This document shows, one piece after another, positions 38,403 through 48,651 of a stretch of DNA of 64,000 nucleotides. This DNA comes from Paenibacillus rhizovicinus (GTDB taxonomy: Bacteria; Bacillota; Bacilli; Paenibacillales; Paenibacillaceae). The stretch lies in NCBI RefSeq assembly GCF_010365285.1, contig NZ_CP048286.1, positions 3,271,001 through 3,335,000 on the forward strand, read 5' to 3'. Positions within the stretch are counted from its first letter, which is position 1. The number at the start of each line of letters is the position of its first letter. Made by a program: the position numbers and the translations under genes. The notes beneath the pieces are model-generated. The model worked only from the letters and a program-made list of their open reading frames with translations. It made no database searches and was not told the DNA's origin.

Positions 38403-39332
38403 CTATCCGTTCCTTAATTTTTCCGCAAGCTCGTCAATTTTACGCAAGCGATGATTGACGCCCGATTTGCTCACTTTACCTTTGAGCATTTCGCCGACTT
38501 CCGTTAAATTCAAATCCGGGTGCATCAGCCTTATATGCGCTACTTCACGGAGCTTCTCGGGCAGCGAACTCAGTCCCACTTCCCGCTCCAGCAGCTTGAT
38601 ATTATCGATCTGGCGGACAGCCGCACCGATCGTCTTATTCAAATTCGCCGTCTCGCAGTTTACGATCCGGTTGACGGAGTTGCGCATATCCCGCATGATT
38701 CGGACATCCTCGAACTTGAAAAGCGCTTGATGCGCGCCGATGATGCTGAGAAGCTCGATGATCTTCTCGCCCTCTTTCATGTAGAAGATGAACCCCTTCT
38801 TCCGTTCGATGCAGCGCGCGTTCAAGTCAAACTTGTTCGCCAGCTCCACGAGCGCCTGACAGTGCTCTTCATACATCGTGGCAATTTCCAAATGGTACGA
38901 AGATCCTTCCGGGTTATTCACCGAACCTCCAGCCAAGAAGGCCCCCCGCAAATAGGAACGTTTGCAGCACGACTTGCGGATCATTTCCCGGTCGATCCCT
39001 TGATTGAAGACGAATCCTTCCGATACGATTTCAAGCTGACTCAAAATCTCCTGTACGTTGGTCGGGATCCGAACGATATAGACATTGTTCTTCTTCAGCC
39101 TCATTTTCTTGCGAACGAGCAGCTCGGTGTGCACCGCAAACTGCTTCTTGATGAGGGAGTAAATCCGTCTTGCGATTGCTGCGTTTTCCGTCGAAATATC
39201 GAGGATGACTTTCCGGCTGGATAACGAGACTGAACCGTTCATGCGAATCAGCGCAGACAGTTCTGCCCGCTCACAGCACGGGTCCGCTTCGATGAGCGTC
39301 AATTCTTTTTTGGTTTGTCCCGCAAAAGACAT
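38403..39332 (-). CDS. whiA: DNA-binding protein WhiA
   Basis: 309 residues. The N-terminal LAGLIDADG-like fold ([30 protein letters not shown]) is followed by a C-terminal helix-turn-helix ([20 protein letters not shown]). WhiA is a sporulation regulator in actinomycetes and influences cell division and chromosome segregation in Bacillus. It follows yvcK by 6 bp in the conserved four-gene cluster. Confidence 0.97.
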   Translation of the reverse strand: MSFAGQTKKELTLIEADPCCERAELSALIRMNGSVSLSSRKVILDISTENAAIARRIYSLIKKQFAVHTELLVRKKMRLKKNNVYIVRIPTNVQEILSQLEIVSEGFVFNQGIDREMIRKSCCKRSYLRGAFLAGGSVNNPEGSSYHLEIATMYEEHCQALVELANKFDLNARCIERKKGFIFYMKEGEKIIELLSIIGAHQALFKFEDVRIMRDMRNSVNRIVNCETANLNKTIGAAVRQIDNIKLLEREVGLSSLPEKLREVAHIRLMHPDLNLTEVGEMLKGKVSKSGVNHRLRKIDELAEKLRNG

Positions 39333-39338
39333 GTAACC

Positions 39339-40325
39339 TCACCTCTTTCGTTGCATCCAATTCTCCACAAGCTGATAAATATGATGACTTAATCTCGCCG
39401 CGTCATGCCGCAGATAAGTGCGGAACAAGACGAGCTTGTCGGCAATGACTTCATAACCGCGCCGTTTCACTTCTTCCAAATCCAAATGCACGGCTTTCGC
39501 GCCCATTTCGGCGTACTTCTGCTGTACTTGCTCCGGAATTTCACCGTCATTCACGATCACGTAATCGAACAAATGATGTCCGATATGCGCATGGACCGCC
39601 GCCAAATGGTCACCGACGGAATAATTATCCGTCTCGCCCGGCTGCGTCATGACGTTGCAGACGAAGATTTTGACCGCGTCCGATTCCACGATGCCCTGCG
39701 CGAGCTTCGGCACGAGCAAATTCGGAATGATGCTGGTGTACAGGCTGCCGGGCCCGATCAGAATCGCGTCTGCTTCCCGGATCGCTTCGACTGCTTCTTC
39801 CAGCGGCTCGACGTCCGGCGGCTCGATAAAGACCCGCTTGATCGCCTTGCCCGCTTTCGGAATATTCGATTCGCCCGTAATGATCATTCCGTCGACGGTC
39901 TCCGCCTTCAGAACGATCGCTTCGCCGGCTGCCGGAAGCACGCGTCCCCGGACGGCCAACACTTTGCTTAACATGCGAACCCCCGAGACGAAATCCCCTG
40001 AGATGTCCGTCATCGCCGCCAACATCAAGTTGCCCAAGCTGTGACCCGCGAGACCGGCTCCGGAATTAAACCGATACTTCAGCATGTCGGACAGCAAAGG
40101 CTCGACATCCGCAAGAGCGATCAGAACGCTGCGGATATCGCCCGGAGGCGGCATTTGCAGTTCGTTTCGGAGAATGCCGGAGCTGCCGCCATCGTCCGCG
40201 ACCGTTACGATCGCGGTAATGTCGAGCGGCTTCTCCTTCAATCCCCGAAGCATAACCGATAGACCCGTACCGCCGCCAATGACGACAATCCGAGGCTTCT
40301 GTTCTTGTTGTCTACGTTCCGTCAT
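39339..40325 (-). CDS. yvcK: gluconeogenesis factor YvcK (CofD-like)
   Basis: 328-residue CofD-fold protein with the nucleotide site VVIGGGTGLSVMLRGLK and the conserved TVADDGGSSGILRNEL, PPPGDIRSVLIALA and AGLAGHSLGNLMLAA. In Bacillus it binds UDP-GlcNAc and is needed for growth on gluconeogenic carbon and for normal cell-wall synthesis. It lies between rapZ and whiA, 8 bp after the rapZ stop. Confidence 0.96.
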   Translation of the reverse strand: MTERRQQEQKPRIVVIGGGTGLSVMLRGLKEKPLDITAIVTVADDGGSSGILRNELQMPPPGDIRSVLIALADVEPLLSDMLKYRFNSGAGLAGHSLGNLMLAAMTDISGDFVSGVRMLSKVLAVRGRVLPAAGEAIVLKAETVDGMIITGESNIPKAGKAIKRVFIEPPDVEPLEEAVEAIREADAILIGPGSLYTSIIPNLLVPKLAQGIVESDAVKIFVCNVMTQPGETDNYSVGDHLAAVHAHIGHHLFDYVIVNDGEIPEQVQQKYAEMGAKAVHLDLEEVKRRGYEVIADKLVLFRTYLRHDAARLSHHIYQLVENWMQRKR

Positions 40326-40333
40326 GTTTCGCC

Positions 40334-41221
40334 TCAGCTCCGATCACGATCTGCATCTCGATGACTGACACGCACGACCTCCGTATCGCTGCTGCCGAGC
40401 ATGCGGCCCAAATATTCCGCAATGGCGACCGAGCGATGCTTGCCCCCGGTGCAGCCGATACCGATGACGACCTGGCTCTTCCCTTCCTTGCGGTAGAGAG
40501 GAATCAGGAATTGGAGCATATCCAGCAGCTTCGCAAGAAATGTCTGCGTCTCCGGCCACTTCATGACGTACTCGTAAACTTCGGGATCCTGGCCCGTATT
40601 CGGACGCAGATGGTCTACGTAATGCGGGTTCGGCAGGAAACGGACATCATAGATTAAATCCGCATCGATCGGGATGCCGTATTTAAATCCAAAGGAGGTC
40701 ACGTTCACTGAAATCGTGCTCAAGTCGGTGTTCGTAAACCGGGACATGATGCGTTCCTTCAAATGGGCCGGCTTCAGGTTGCTCGTATCGATAACCTGCG
40801 TCGCCCACCCCTTCAGATCCTCCAGCATACGGCGTTCCAGCTTGATGCCCTCGAGCGGAAGCCCTTCGGTCGCCAGCGGATGCATCCGACGGCTTTCCTT
40901 ATAACGTTGAACGAGCACGCTGTCGGTCGCGTCCAGGAACAAGATTTCGTACCCGATCGTGTAATGCTCTTTCACATAGTTGAGAGATTCCGACAACGCC
41001 GTAAAAAACTCGCGTCCACGCAGGTCGATCACAAGCGCCACTTTACCGATTTTGCCATTGGACTGCTCGATCAGTTCGGCAAATTTCGGAATAAGCACCG
41101 GCGGCAAATTATCGACGCAGAAGAAGCCTAGATCCTCCAAGCTCTGTACCGCAATCGTCTTGCCGGCACCGGACATGCCCGTGATGATGACGAGTCTAGC
41201 CTTCGCTACTATCGAGCTCAT
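40334..41221 (-). CDS. rapZ: RNase adapter RapZ / nucleotide-binding protein YvcJ
   Basis: 295 residues. The Walker A motif is [20 protein letters not shown], with a Walker B-like [12 protein letters not shown] and the C-terminal phosphosugar-sensing domain ([20 protein letters not shown]). In proteobacteria RapZ directs decay of the GlmZ sRNA; the Bacillus homologue YvcJ hydrolyses GTP and affects competence. The start at 41221 has GAGGAGGGA upstream; a longer upstream frame to 41308 lacks support. Confidence 0.95.
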   Translation of the reverse strand: MSSIVAKARLVIITGMSGAGKTIAVQSLEDLGFFCVDNLPPVLIPKFAELIEQSNGKIGKVALVIDLRGREFFTALSESLNYVKEHYTIGYEILFLDATDSVLVQRYKESRRMHPLATEGLPLEGIKLERRMLEDLKGWATQVIDTSNLKPAHLKERIMSRFTNTDLSTISVNVTSFGFKYGIPIDADLIYDVRFLPNPHYVDHLRPNTGQDPEVYEYVMKWPETQTFLAKLLDMLQFLIPLYRKEGKSQVVIGIGCTGGKHRSVAIAEYLGRMLGSSDTEVVRVSHRDADRDRS

Positions 41222-41416
41222 CGTCAATCCCTCCTCATCCAGATGAAACGAACGCCGCCGTGTAAACCACGGCGCGCGTTTCATCAAACAGAAAGATAAG
41301 CAGCGCATACGTATTGGTAGACGTACTTATCTATTCGAAGAACAAGCAGTTACCGCCGCCCTTGCAGACAGCAGAACAAGCTTCTTCCCTATCGCCATCT
41401 CTGGCAAACGTCAAAC

Positions 41417-42367
41417 TTAAGAACGAATAATGAGACCTGCCGCGCCGACTACGCCAGCATCGTTGCCGAGGATCGCAGGGACGATTTCAACGCCCACTTG
41501 CGCCATATCCGGAGCCGCTTTGCGGAATACCTCGCGAATTTGCTCGAATAGGAATTCGCCTGCTTTCGACACGCCGCCGCCAATGATAAAGCGCTGCGGA
41601 TTCAGCACGACGGATACGGTCGCCATCGATTTGCCCAAGTAGAACGCCGCACGGTTAACGATGCGCGCCGCCACTTCGTCGCCGGCTTTCGCCGCGTCGA
41701 TGACATCCTTCGCCATAATGTTCTCCACGAACGACAACGAGGTGCGGTCTCCGCGCTCGACGGCGTCTTTCGCCATGCGAATGATGCCCGTTGCGGACGA
41801 TACCGTCTCGAGGCAGCCTTTGTTGCCGCAGTTGCATTGGATCGCTTCCAAATCAGGAACGATCGCCATATGTCCAAGCTCGCCGGCCATGCCTTTGGAG
41901 CCCTCGACGATTTTGCCGTTAATGATAACGCCGCCGCCAACGCCCGTTCCCAGCGTGTAGCATACGCAATCCGAGATGCCGCGGCCCGCGCCTGCCCATG
42001 CTTCGCCAAGCGCAGCTACGTTCGCATCGTTGTTCACGAGCACTTTCTTGCCCAGCTTCTCTTCCAAGATATCTTTCAGTGGTACATTATCAAAGAACAG
42101 GTTGACCGATTTGTGGACGAAGCCGCGCGGAATGTCCAAGAAACCGGCGATGCCGATACCGACGCCTTCTACTTGATCCCACTCAAATGTAGATTGTTCG
42201 ACAATAAGACGGGCGTAAGCCGCTATGTTCTCGCAAACTACGTCCGACCCCTTCTCGACTTCCGTCGGTCCTTCGTACGTATGCAGAAGCTCGCCTTCGA
42301 TATTGCAAATGCCTACTTTAATGGACGTTCCGCCAATATCAACACCAACAACAATTTTCTCTGACAT
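41417..42367 (-). CDS. glcK: ROK-family glucokinase
   Basis: 316 residues. It has the ATP-binding start VGVDIGGTSIKVGICN, catalytic Asp in VNNDANVAALGEA, the GTGVGGGVIINGKI loop, and the ROK zinc motif GHMAIVPDLEAIQCNCGNKG (split His/Cys ligands) followed by CLETVSS. It phosphorylates glucose released from sugars taken up without the PTS. The ATG at 42367 follows AGAGGTGG; a TTG one codon earlier is possible. Confidence 0.95.
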   Translation of the reverse strand: MSEKIVVGVDIGGTSIKVGICNIEGELLHTYEGPTEVEKGSDVVCENIAAYARLIVEQSTFEWDQVEGVGIGIAGFLDIPRGFVHKSVNLFFDNVPLKDILEEKLGKKVLVNNDANVAALGEAWAGAGRGISDCVCYTLGTGVGGGVIINGKIVEGSKGMAGELGHMAIVPDLEAIQCNCGNKGCLETVSSATGIIRMAKDAVERGDRTSLSFVENIMAKDVIDAAKAGDEVAARIVNRAAFYLGKSMATVSVVLNPQRFIIGGGVSKAGEFLFEQIREVFRKAAPDMAQVGVEIVPAILGNDAGVVGAAGLIIRS

Positions 42368-42518
42368 CAATGGGCCACCTCTATAAATAATATAAGGATT
42401 TTGTGTTGCTTCCGTTCCAACTAAAACTATAAGCGAACCCTTCTAACCGGTCAAGGTGAAACGGCAGTCGCCGCAGGGGCAAGACCGCACATCCCAAGCA
42501 TGTTCGCTGACATGAAGC

Positions 42519-42546
42519 GACGCTGTTCGTTAGTCCGAACAGCGTC
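42519..42546. other. strong stem-loop after trxB
   Basis: GACGCTGTTCG and CGAACAGCGTC form a perfect 11-bp stem with a six-base loop between trxB and glcK. No U-tract follows, so termination is uncertain. Confidence 0.5.
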
Positions 42547-42582
42547 CTCGTCGAATTCCCGCAATCGGTAAAATGCTGCTGC

Positions 42583-43530
42583 TTACAGTACCTGGCTCCA
42601 GTCGTGCACAGCATGGCCTTCCAGGAACTTCTCGCAATCCAGCGCAGCCATGCAGCCGCTTCCCGCCGCCGTGATCGCTTGGCGGTATTTGTGATCCTGT
42701 ACGTCTCCGCAAGCGAAGATGCCAGGGATGTTCGTTTCGGACGTGCCCGGTTTTACGACCAGATAGCCCGTCTCGTCCGTCTCCAGCTGACCGTTCAGGA
42801 ACTTCGTGTTCGGCGTATGGCCGATCGCTACGAAAATACCGTTCGTTTCGATGACTTCTTCTTCGCCTGTCTCGTTGTTCTTCACTTTCAGCCCGGTCAC
42901 GCCCATGCCGTTCGCCACGACTTCCAGCGGCGTACGATCCAGCGCCCAGCTGATTTTGTTGTTCTCGCGAGCGCGGTCTTGCATGATTTTGGAGGCGCGC
43001 ATTTCCGGACGGCGATGAACAAGCACAACTTCCGATGCGAAGCGCGTCAGGAAGTTCGCTTCTTCCATCGCGGAATCGCCGCCGCCGACGACGATGATCT
43101 TCTTCCCGCGGAAGAAGAAGCCGTCGCAGGTTGCGCAGGTGCTGACGCCGCGGCCAACATTCTCGCGCTCATTCGTGATGCCCAGGTACTTTGCGGATGC
43201 GCCGGTCGAAATGATCAGTGCCTCGGCCTGCAGTTCGCCTTGGCCTTCTACTTGAAGCGTGAACGGACGTTTCGACGTATCGACGGAATTCACCCAGCCG
43301 GTACGGAATTCCGCTCCGAAACGCTCCGCTTGCTTGCGCATGTTCGCCATCAGATCGGGCCCCATGATGCCTTCGGGGAATCCTGGGAAGTTCTCGACTT
43401 CCGTCGTCGTCGTCAATTGCCCGCCCGGTTCCGGACCTTCGATAACCAATGGGTTCATATTAGCGCGAGCCAGGTAGATGGCGGCCGTTAGTCCTGCAGG
43501 GCCTGTTCCGATAATGATTGCTTTGTACAC
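42583..43530 (-). CDS. trxB: thioredoxin-disulfide reductase
   Basis: 315-residue NADPH- and FAD-dependent enzyme. FAD motif IIGTGPAGLTAAIYLAR, redox-active cysteines in VSTCATCDGFFF, NADPH motif VVGGGDSAMEEANFL, and the C-terminal FAD contact GIFACGDVQDHKYRQAITAA. GGAGGCAA precedes the ATG. It is 32 bp downstream of the TPR/HTH gene and probably co-transcribed with it, as in related genomes. Confidence 0.97.
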   Translation of the reverse strand: MYKAIIIGTGPAGLTAAIYLARANMNPLVIEGPEPGGQLTTTTEVENFPGFPEGIMGPDLMANMRKQAERFGAEFRTGWVNSVDTSKRPFTLQVEGQGELQAEALIISTGASAKYLGITNERENVGRGVSTCATCDGFFFRGKKIIVVGGGDSAMEEANFLTRFASEVVLVHRRPEMRASKIMQDRARENNKISWALDRTPLEVVANGMGVTGLKVKNNETGEEEVIETNGIFVAIGHTPNTKFLNGQLETDETGYLVVKPGTSETNIPGIFACGDVQDHKYRQAITAAGSGCMAALDCEKFLEGHAVHDWSQVL

Positions 43531-43562
43531 GAATGTTGCCTCCTTATGCGATTGTGCTCCCT

Positions 43563-45305
43563 TTATTCACGGTGATCCGCCAGTGATGGGAAAGCCATTC
43601 TCATTTTTTCTTTGATACCGCATATTTCATCAATGCGCTTGGCGCATTTGCTGACGGTCGCGATCGAGACACCGTAACGCTGCGAAACCTCGTGGTACGA
43701 AATTTCGCGGCGATGCATTTTAGCGGTCAAATATTCAAGCGCGGCAGCCCAGCCCTCTACTTTTCCAAGCTTCGGCACATCCGGGTAAACACGCGACAAG
43801 AATTCGATCCACAAGGTGAGCAGATCATGCTGCTGCACCAAATCGTAATGTTTATTCATCCGCACGAGCGCGGCTTCCAGAACGGACTGCCATTTATCTT
43901 CCCAAACCGGTAAGCGCGAAGGCATCCGGCTATGCTCGATGACCGTTTCCTTGCCTTCAAGAATGGCGTTCAGCGATTCGTGCACGCCGATGGAGCGAAG
44001 CACGAAGATCGCAATCCGCTTCAGGTAATCGTCTTCCTGCGGCTCGACGATAAACTCGCGCAGTGCATCTTTCACTTCATTATCGGCAATCATGCCGAGC
44101 GCTTGAATCACTTGCAGTTTCGTATGGCGATCGCCGTGACGCAGCGCCCAGAAGAAGGACGAACGTACGAGCGGGTCCCGCTTCATATGGTCCGGCAGCG
44201 ATTCCGTCGATTTCTCCCACAGTTTAAACTGTTCTTCGAACGGAAGATGGTAGTGATAGCTTGCGGGAGCCGCATGCTGACCGTTCTCCATCCGTTCCAG
44301 TTGTTCCATGTAGTAGCCGGGCACATGCGAATCCGGATCCAGCTTCTTCACTTGCTGCCACAAGCGGCGCGACTCGGCGTAACGCCCTATATTGCAGGCT
44401 GCAACGGCCGCATAGTGGAACAAACAAGGATCGGACTTCAACGCGCCATCCTTCAAGAGACGCGTGAAATGACGATAAGCTTCCCCATGCTCCCCTAGAA
44501 TGCCCATCGTCGTTGCCAGCTTAAACACATGCTCTTGATGAAAAGGAACGGTCTTGCACAACAGTTCCACCAGCGGTACAAGCTTCTCCTTGTCTCCGGC
44601 ATGCTGATAGAAAATCGCCAAGTTGCAGAGCGCGTGCAGATTGCCGGGTTCCAGATCCAACACCTGTTTGATCGTCTCCAAAGCTTTATCGAAAATGCCC
44701 ATGTAATAATAGGCCAGCGCCAAATTATTCCGCGCCGCGAGGAAATCCCCGTTCTTCTCGACAATACTCTCGAGCAGCCGAACCGCTTCTACGAACTTGC
44801 CTTCTTCCAGCATCGACCTTGCGCGGTCATGCTCGAAGAACCCTTCCCGCGCCTTGATGAACGCCAACTTCGTCGGTCGTTCCAGTTCGAAGTGCAGCAG
44901 TTCCATCATATCTTCCGCTTCCTCGAGAAACTGCCCTTCGGCGTCTTCCTCCAGATAGCGCACGAGGGAATCTTCCGCCGCTTCATACATTTCCATGTTG
45001 GCGAAATTGTTCGCCATATAAAAATGACATTCCGTCATTTCAGGATCGAGCTCGTCGACGATCGAGAGGAGGATGCGGTTGGATTCCTCATAATTCCCCA
45101 TCTCAGACAAAATTCCCGCCATATTGCAATGGTTGACGGGATTATCCGGCTCGTATTCGGCCGCACGCCGGAAATATTTCAGTGCCTTGTCATAATGATA
45201 TCGATCCATCGAACGAACCGCTCGCTCGAAGAAGAACGTTGCGTCCCACTGAATAGGTATGATTTTCGTGCTGCGTCCGGCTACCGCAATTTTCTTTTCT
45301 TTCAT
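43563..45305 (-). CDS. TPR-repeat protein with C-terminal HTH
   Basis: About 580 residues. From the ATG at 45305 (AAAGGAGGTG upstream) it has roughly eight tetratricopeptide repeats (YDKALKYFRRAAEYEPDNPV; FDKALETIKQVLDLEPGNLH and so on), a HEAT-like region, and a C-terminal helix-turn-helix (ISYHEVSQRYGVSIATVSKC). The helix-turn-helix implies DNA or RNA contact or a regulatory role. Its leader contains three 42-bp repeats that stay open in the same frame (45329-45454). Cytoplasmic; function not established. Confidence 0.85.
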   Translation of the reverse strand: MKEKKIAVAGRSTKIIPIQWDATFFFERAVRSMDRYHYDKALKYFRRAAEYEPDNPVNHCNMAGILSEMGNYEESNRILLSIVDELDPEMTECHFYMANNFANMEMYEAAEDSLVRYLEEDAEGQFLEEAEDMMELLHFELERPTKLAFIKAREGFFEHDRARSMLEEGKFVEAVRLLESIVEKNGDFLAARNNLALAYYYMGIFDKALETIKQVLDLEPGNLHALCNLAIFYQHAGDKEKLVPLVELLCKTVPFHQEHVFKLATTMGILGEHGEAYRHFTRLLKDGALKSDPCLFHYAAVAACNIGRYAESRRLWQQVKKLDPDSHVPGYYMEQLERMENGQHAAPASYHYHLPFEEQFKLWEKSTESLPDHMKRDPLVRSSFFWALRHGDRHTKLQVIQALGMIADNEVKDALREFIVEPQEDDYLKRIAIFVLRSIGVHESLNAILEGKETVIEHSRMPSRLPVWEDKWQSVLEAALVRMNKHYDLVQQHDLLTLWIEFLSRVYPDVPKLGKVEGWAAALEYLTAKMHRREISYHEVSQRYGVSIATVSKCAKRIDEICGIKEKMRMAFPSLADHRE

Positions 45306-45328
45306 AACACAAGGCACCTCCTTTGGAT

Positions 45329-45454
45329 GCATACCCGAGCAGCGAACGCAGTTCGCGACCAGGGTTGGTTGCATACCCGAGCAGCGAACGCAGTTCGCGA
45401 CCAGGGTTGGTTGCATACCCGAGCAGCGAACGCAGTTCGCGACCAAGGTCGGCT
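45329..45454 (-). repeat. three 42-bp tandem repeats in the leader
   Basis: Three tandem 42-bp units in the leader of the TPR/HTH gene each contain the palindrome GCGAACTGCGTTCGC, giving three potential hairpins. Each unit is 14 codons without a stop, in frame with the gene (MQPTLVANCVRCSG), and begins with ATG, but none of the upstream ATGs has a good ribosome binding site. Confidence 0.9.
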
Positions 45455-45531
45455 GCACAGGTCAGTAGTACTCCTAGGTGCGCAAGAAATTATGCACATT
45501 AGTACGACCAGCCCCGTTCAAAGTTTCTACG

Positions 45532-45537
45532 ATTATA
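45532..45537 (-). promoter_or_regulatory. extended -10 promoter of the TPR/HTH-trxB unit
   Basis: Minus-strand TGGTATAAT, an extended -10 with a perfect TATAAT, preceded at 17 bp by a weak -35 (TGTAAG). It places the 42-bp repeats inside the 5' UTR. Confidence 0.55.
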
Positions 45538-45661
45538 CCATAGCGCGGCCTATCCTTACACGAAAGAATATGTGGCAAATCGCGGGCATTGGCCCGCGAT
45601 TCGAGTTGGTGGCCGCTCAAGGCGGCCGTATAAGCGGCTTCGGCCGGCGGGGCCGGTACTA

Positions 45662-45927
45662 GGCGTCTGTCCGACGGAGTCGCATTAGCATCGCTATCCT
45701 TCGACTGCGTGCATCGGACAGACGCCTTGGCGTCTGTCCGACGGAGTCGCATTTGCATCGCTATCCTTCGACTGCGTGCATCGGACAGGCGCCTTGGCGT
45801 CTGTCCGACGGAGTCGCATTAGCATCGCTATCCTTCGACTGCGTGCATCGGACAGACGCCTTGGCGTCTGTCCGACGGAGTCGCATTAGCATCGCTATCC
45901 TTCGACTGCGTGCATCGGACAGACGCC
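45662..45927. repeat. four 67-bp direct repeats with inverted ends
   Basis: Four contiguous 67-bp units starting at 45662, 45729, 45796 and 45863. Each begins GGCGTCTGTCCGA and ends TCGGACAGACGCC, so each can fold as one hairpin. The units differ at only a few bases. The last ends on the prs stop codon, so transcripts of prs would carry the array. No coding role is supported. Confidence 0.95.
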
Positions 45928-46880
45928 TAAATGCCCGCGTTTTTGAAGAGCGTGCTGATGGAGCCGCCTTCGATGATAATCCGTGTCGTTTCCGCTAAGA
46001 TCGGAGCTACCGACAGAACCTTGAAGCGGTCGGAACGGTTGTCCGGGAGCGCGATCGTGTCGGTGACGATGACTTCTTTAATATTTGGATGGTCCAATCG
46101 CTGCAGGGCAGGGCCCGAGAAGAGCGGATGCGTCGCGCACACGTAAACGTCCTCGGCGCCGCGTTCCTTGAGGCCTTCCACGACGTTTACGATGGTGCCG
46201 CCCGTATCGATCATGTCCTCGATAATAATCGGCGTTCCACCCTCGACATCGCCGATGACGTGAGTGATGTTGGATTCGTTGTGAGCCTGACGCTTCTTGA
46301 TCATGATCGCGAACGGCGCGTCCAGATAGTTCGCCAGCTTCTCCGCCGTCGACGCACGGCCGGCATCCGGAGAAACGACGACCGGATTCTTGATGTTCTT
46401 CGATTTCAGGTAATCGCTGATCAGGTCCAGACCTGTCAAATGATCCACTGGAATATTGAAGAAGCCTTGGATCGCCGGCGCATGAAGATCAATCGTGATT
46501 ACGCGCGTCGCGCCAACCGTCGTGAGTACATCGGCAAGCATCTTGGCCGAAATCGGTTCGCGCGGAGCCGCTTTGCGTTCTTGGCGCGCATAACCGTAAT
46601 ACGGCACGATGATGTTAACGGTACGGGCGGAAGCACGCTTCGCCGCGTCAATCATGACGAGCAGCTCGACAAAGTGATCGTTGATGGGATGCGAGAACGA
46701 TTGAACCAGGAACACGTCGCAGTTACGGATCGTCTCCTCGTAGTGAACATAGATCTCGCCGCTTTTAAACCGGGACACTTTGATTTTACCGAGCGGAAGC
46801 CCGAGCTCTTCGCTGATTCGTTCAGCCAATTTTGGATTCGAGGAACCCGAGAAAATACGCAGCTTGTCGCTAAACAACAT
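45927..46880 (-). CDS. prs: ribose-phosphate pyrophosphokinase
   Basis: 317 residues. It makes phosphoribosyl pyrophosphate, the precursor of histidine, nucleotides and NAD. Motifs: the class I start FSGSSNPKLAERISEELG, PYYGYARQERKAAPREPIS, the PRPP-binding loop VSPDAGRASTAEKL and IIIEDMIDTGGTIVNVVEGL. AGGAGGGT precedes the ATG. The stop codon touches a 67-bp repeat array. It supplies PRPP to the neighbouring his operon, on the same strand. Confidence 0.97.
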   Translation of the reverse strand: MLFSDKLRIFSGSSNPKLAERISEELGLPLGKIKVSRFKSGEIYVHYEETIRNCDVFLVQSFSHPINDHFVELLVMIDAAKRASARTVNIIVPYYGYARQERKAAPREPISAKMLADVLTTVGATRVITIDLHAPAIQGFFNIPVDHLTGLDLISDYLKSKNIKNPVVVSPDAGRASTAEKLANYLDAPFAIMIKKRQAHNESNITHVIGDVEGGTPIIIEDMIDTGGTIVNVVEGLKERGAEDVYVCATHPLFSGPALQRLDHPNIKEVIVTDTIALPDNRSDRFKVLSVAPILAETTRIIIEGGSISTLFKNAGI

Positions 46881-47003
46881 AATACCCTCCTGAGCGATTG
46901 GACCACTAAATTGATAAGCCTCTTCCCTTCAAGACTACAGGGAAGCAAAACAGTAACGACTGTCCTTTGGGTATCTTCAATACCGCTTGTTTCGACAACT
47001 TTC

Positions 47004-47032
47004 ATTATACATGGAATTTATAATAATTCAAA
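47004..47032 (-). promoter_or_regulatory. promoter of prs
   Basis: Minus-strand TTTGAA (47032-47027) and TATAAT (47009-47004) with a 17-bp spacer, about 125 bp before the prs start. The rest of 46881-47206 holds only a weak CCGAGC/GCTCGG hairpin downstream of hisIE. Confidence 0.6.
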
Positions 47033-47206
47033 AAACGATCTCTAGGGATTACCCGCCATGTACCCGCTTCAACCGGCATCTCGCGTGACAATGCGCCTTC
47101 TAACGCGGTTTGTCCCCGCGTTTATGCATTTTCTGCAGGCCTGAACACGACAGAACCGAGCGTGCTGGCGGCAGGCTCGGCTAAGGCAGCCAGTCCTCCG
47201 CTGATG

Positions 47207-47896
47207 CTAGGAGGATGGCTTGGTCTTATTATGGCGGCGTCCTAGCTCCGTCATGACTTCGTCCAGCGACAGCCCGCGCTCGCGCAGCAGCACCATCAGA
47301 TGGAATACGAGATCGCTCGTTTCGCAGCGGAGCTCGTCGTTATCTTTGTTCTTGGCCGCGATGATGACTTCCGCCGATTCTTCGCCGACCTTCTTGAGGA
47401 TTTTGTCCACGCCTTTCTCGAACAAATACGTCGTATAGGCGCCTTCCGGACGCTCGACGTAGCGCTGCGCGATGGTAGCTTCCAATTGATTCAGCATCGC
47501 GAAACGATCGCTCGACTGCTGGAATGCGCTCGCGCCCGATTCCGTTCCTTTCACGCCTTGGATCTCTCCTGTGAAGCAGCTGTACGTTCCCGTATGGCAA
47601 GCCGGTCCGGTTTGCTCCACGCGGACGAGCAGCGTGTCGCCGTCGCAGTCGTAATGCATGGACACGATGCGCTGCGTATGGCCGCTAGTCGCGCCTTTGT
47701 GCCATAGCTCATTTCGCGAACGGCTCCAGAACCATGTTTCGCCGGATTCCACGGAGCGCGCGAGCGACTCCCCGTTCATGTAGGCCATCATCAATACTTC
47801 TTTGCTGGCAGCGTCCTGTACGATAGCCGGGACTAAACCCGCCTCGTTCCATTTGATCTCCGCCGCAGCTGCCTCAACTGTTTTGCTTGTGCTCAT
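47207..47896 (-). CDS. hisIE: bifunctional phosphoribosyl-AMP cyclohydrolase / phosphoribosyl-ATP pyrophosphatase
   Basis: 229 residues, steps two and three of histidine synthesis. The HisI part has the zinc and substrate residues in [34 protein letters not shown] and CHTGTYSCF; the HisE part is an all-helix MazG-like domain ([32 protein letters not shown]). ATGA overlaps the hisF stop. Last gene of the his cluster. Confidence 0.96.
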   Translation of the reverse strand: MSTSKTVEAAAAEIKWNEAGLVPAIVQDAASKEVLMMAYMNGESLARSVESGETWFWSRSRNELWHKGATSGHTQRIVSMHYDCDGDTLLVRVEQTGPACHTGTYSCFTGEIQGVKGTESGASAFQQSSDRFAMLNQLEATIAQRYVERPEGAYTTYLFEKGVDKILKKVGEESAEVIIAAKNKDNDELRCETSDLVFHLMVLLRERGLSLDEVMTELGRRHNKTKPSS

Positions 47897-48651
47897 CGAA
47901 TCTCGACCCCTTTCAGCCGCAAGTCGTCCTTCACATCGCGGATCGTCATTTCTTTATAGTGAAAAATCGTTGCCGCCAGGCCTGCATCGGCATGGCCTTG
48001 CAAGAACACATCATGAAAATGCTCCACTTTGCCCGCTCCGCCGGAAGCGATGACGGGAATGCCGAGCGAATCCGATACGGCCCGCGTCAGCTTCACGTCG
48101 AAGCCGTCTTTCGTTCCGTCCGCATCCATGCTCGTCAGCAGAATTTCACCGGCTCCGAGCTGCTCGACTTCCTTCGCCCAAGCGAGTGCCTTGATGCCGG
48201 TTGCCGTCCGTCCGCCGTGCGTGAACACTTCCCATTCGCCCCATGCCGCATTGAATTTCGCGTCGATGGCTACCACAATGCATTGCGAGCCGAACTTCTT
48301 CGCGCCGTCCTTCACCAGCGACGGGTTTTTGACTGCTGCCGTATTGATGCCGATTTTGTCGGCCCCTGCCCGCAGCAGCCGCTTCATATCGTCGACGTGG
48401 GAGATGCCGCCGCCAACCGTGAACGGAATGGTAATTTCGCCAGCTGTTCGCTTGACGACTTCCACCATCGTTGCCCGGCCTTCCACCGAAGCCGAAATAT
48501 CCAGAAACACCAGCTCGTCGGCGCCTTCCTTATCGTAAATCGCCGCTAGTTCGACGGGATCGCCGGCGTCACGCAGATTAACGAAGTTAACGCCCTTTAC
48601 GACGCGTCCGTCCTTCACGTCCAGACACGGGATTATCCGTTTGGCTAACAT
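47893..48651 (-). CDS. hisF: imidazole glycerol phosphate synthase subunit HisF
   Basis: 252-residue TIM barrel that uses ammonia from HisH to make imidazole glycerol phosphate. Conserved [20 protein letters not shown], the catalytic Asp in VVAIDAKFN (a little before [12 protein letters not shown]), [16 protein letters not shown] and [18 protein letters not shown] precedes the ATG. It follows hisH by 85 bp, where hisA would be expected. Confidence 0.97.
   Translation of the reverse strand: MLAKRIIPCLDVKDGRVVKGVNFVNLRDAGDPVELAAIYDKEGADELVFLDISASVEGRATMVEVVKRTAGEITIPFTVGGGISHVDDMKRLLRAGADKIGINTAAVKNPSLVKDGAKKFGSQCIVVAIDAKFNAAWGEWEVFTHGGRTATGIKALAWAKEVEQLGAGEILLTSMDADGTKDGFDVKLTRAVSDSLGIPVIASGGAGKVEHFHDVFLQGHADAGLAATIFHYKEMTIRDVKDDLRLKGVEIR

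Noticed and set aside
45662..45927. CRISPR array
   Set aside because: Four 67-bp units directly abut one another with no variable spacers, and no cas genes are present.
45753..45998. 81-residue plus-strand ORF in the 67-bp repeats
   Set aside because: It is produced by the repeat array and enters prs in antisense; no start signal.
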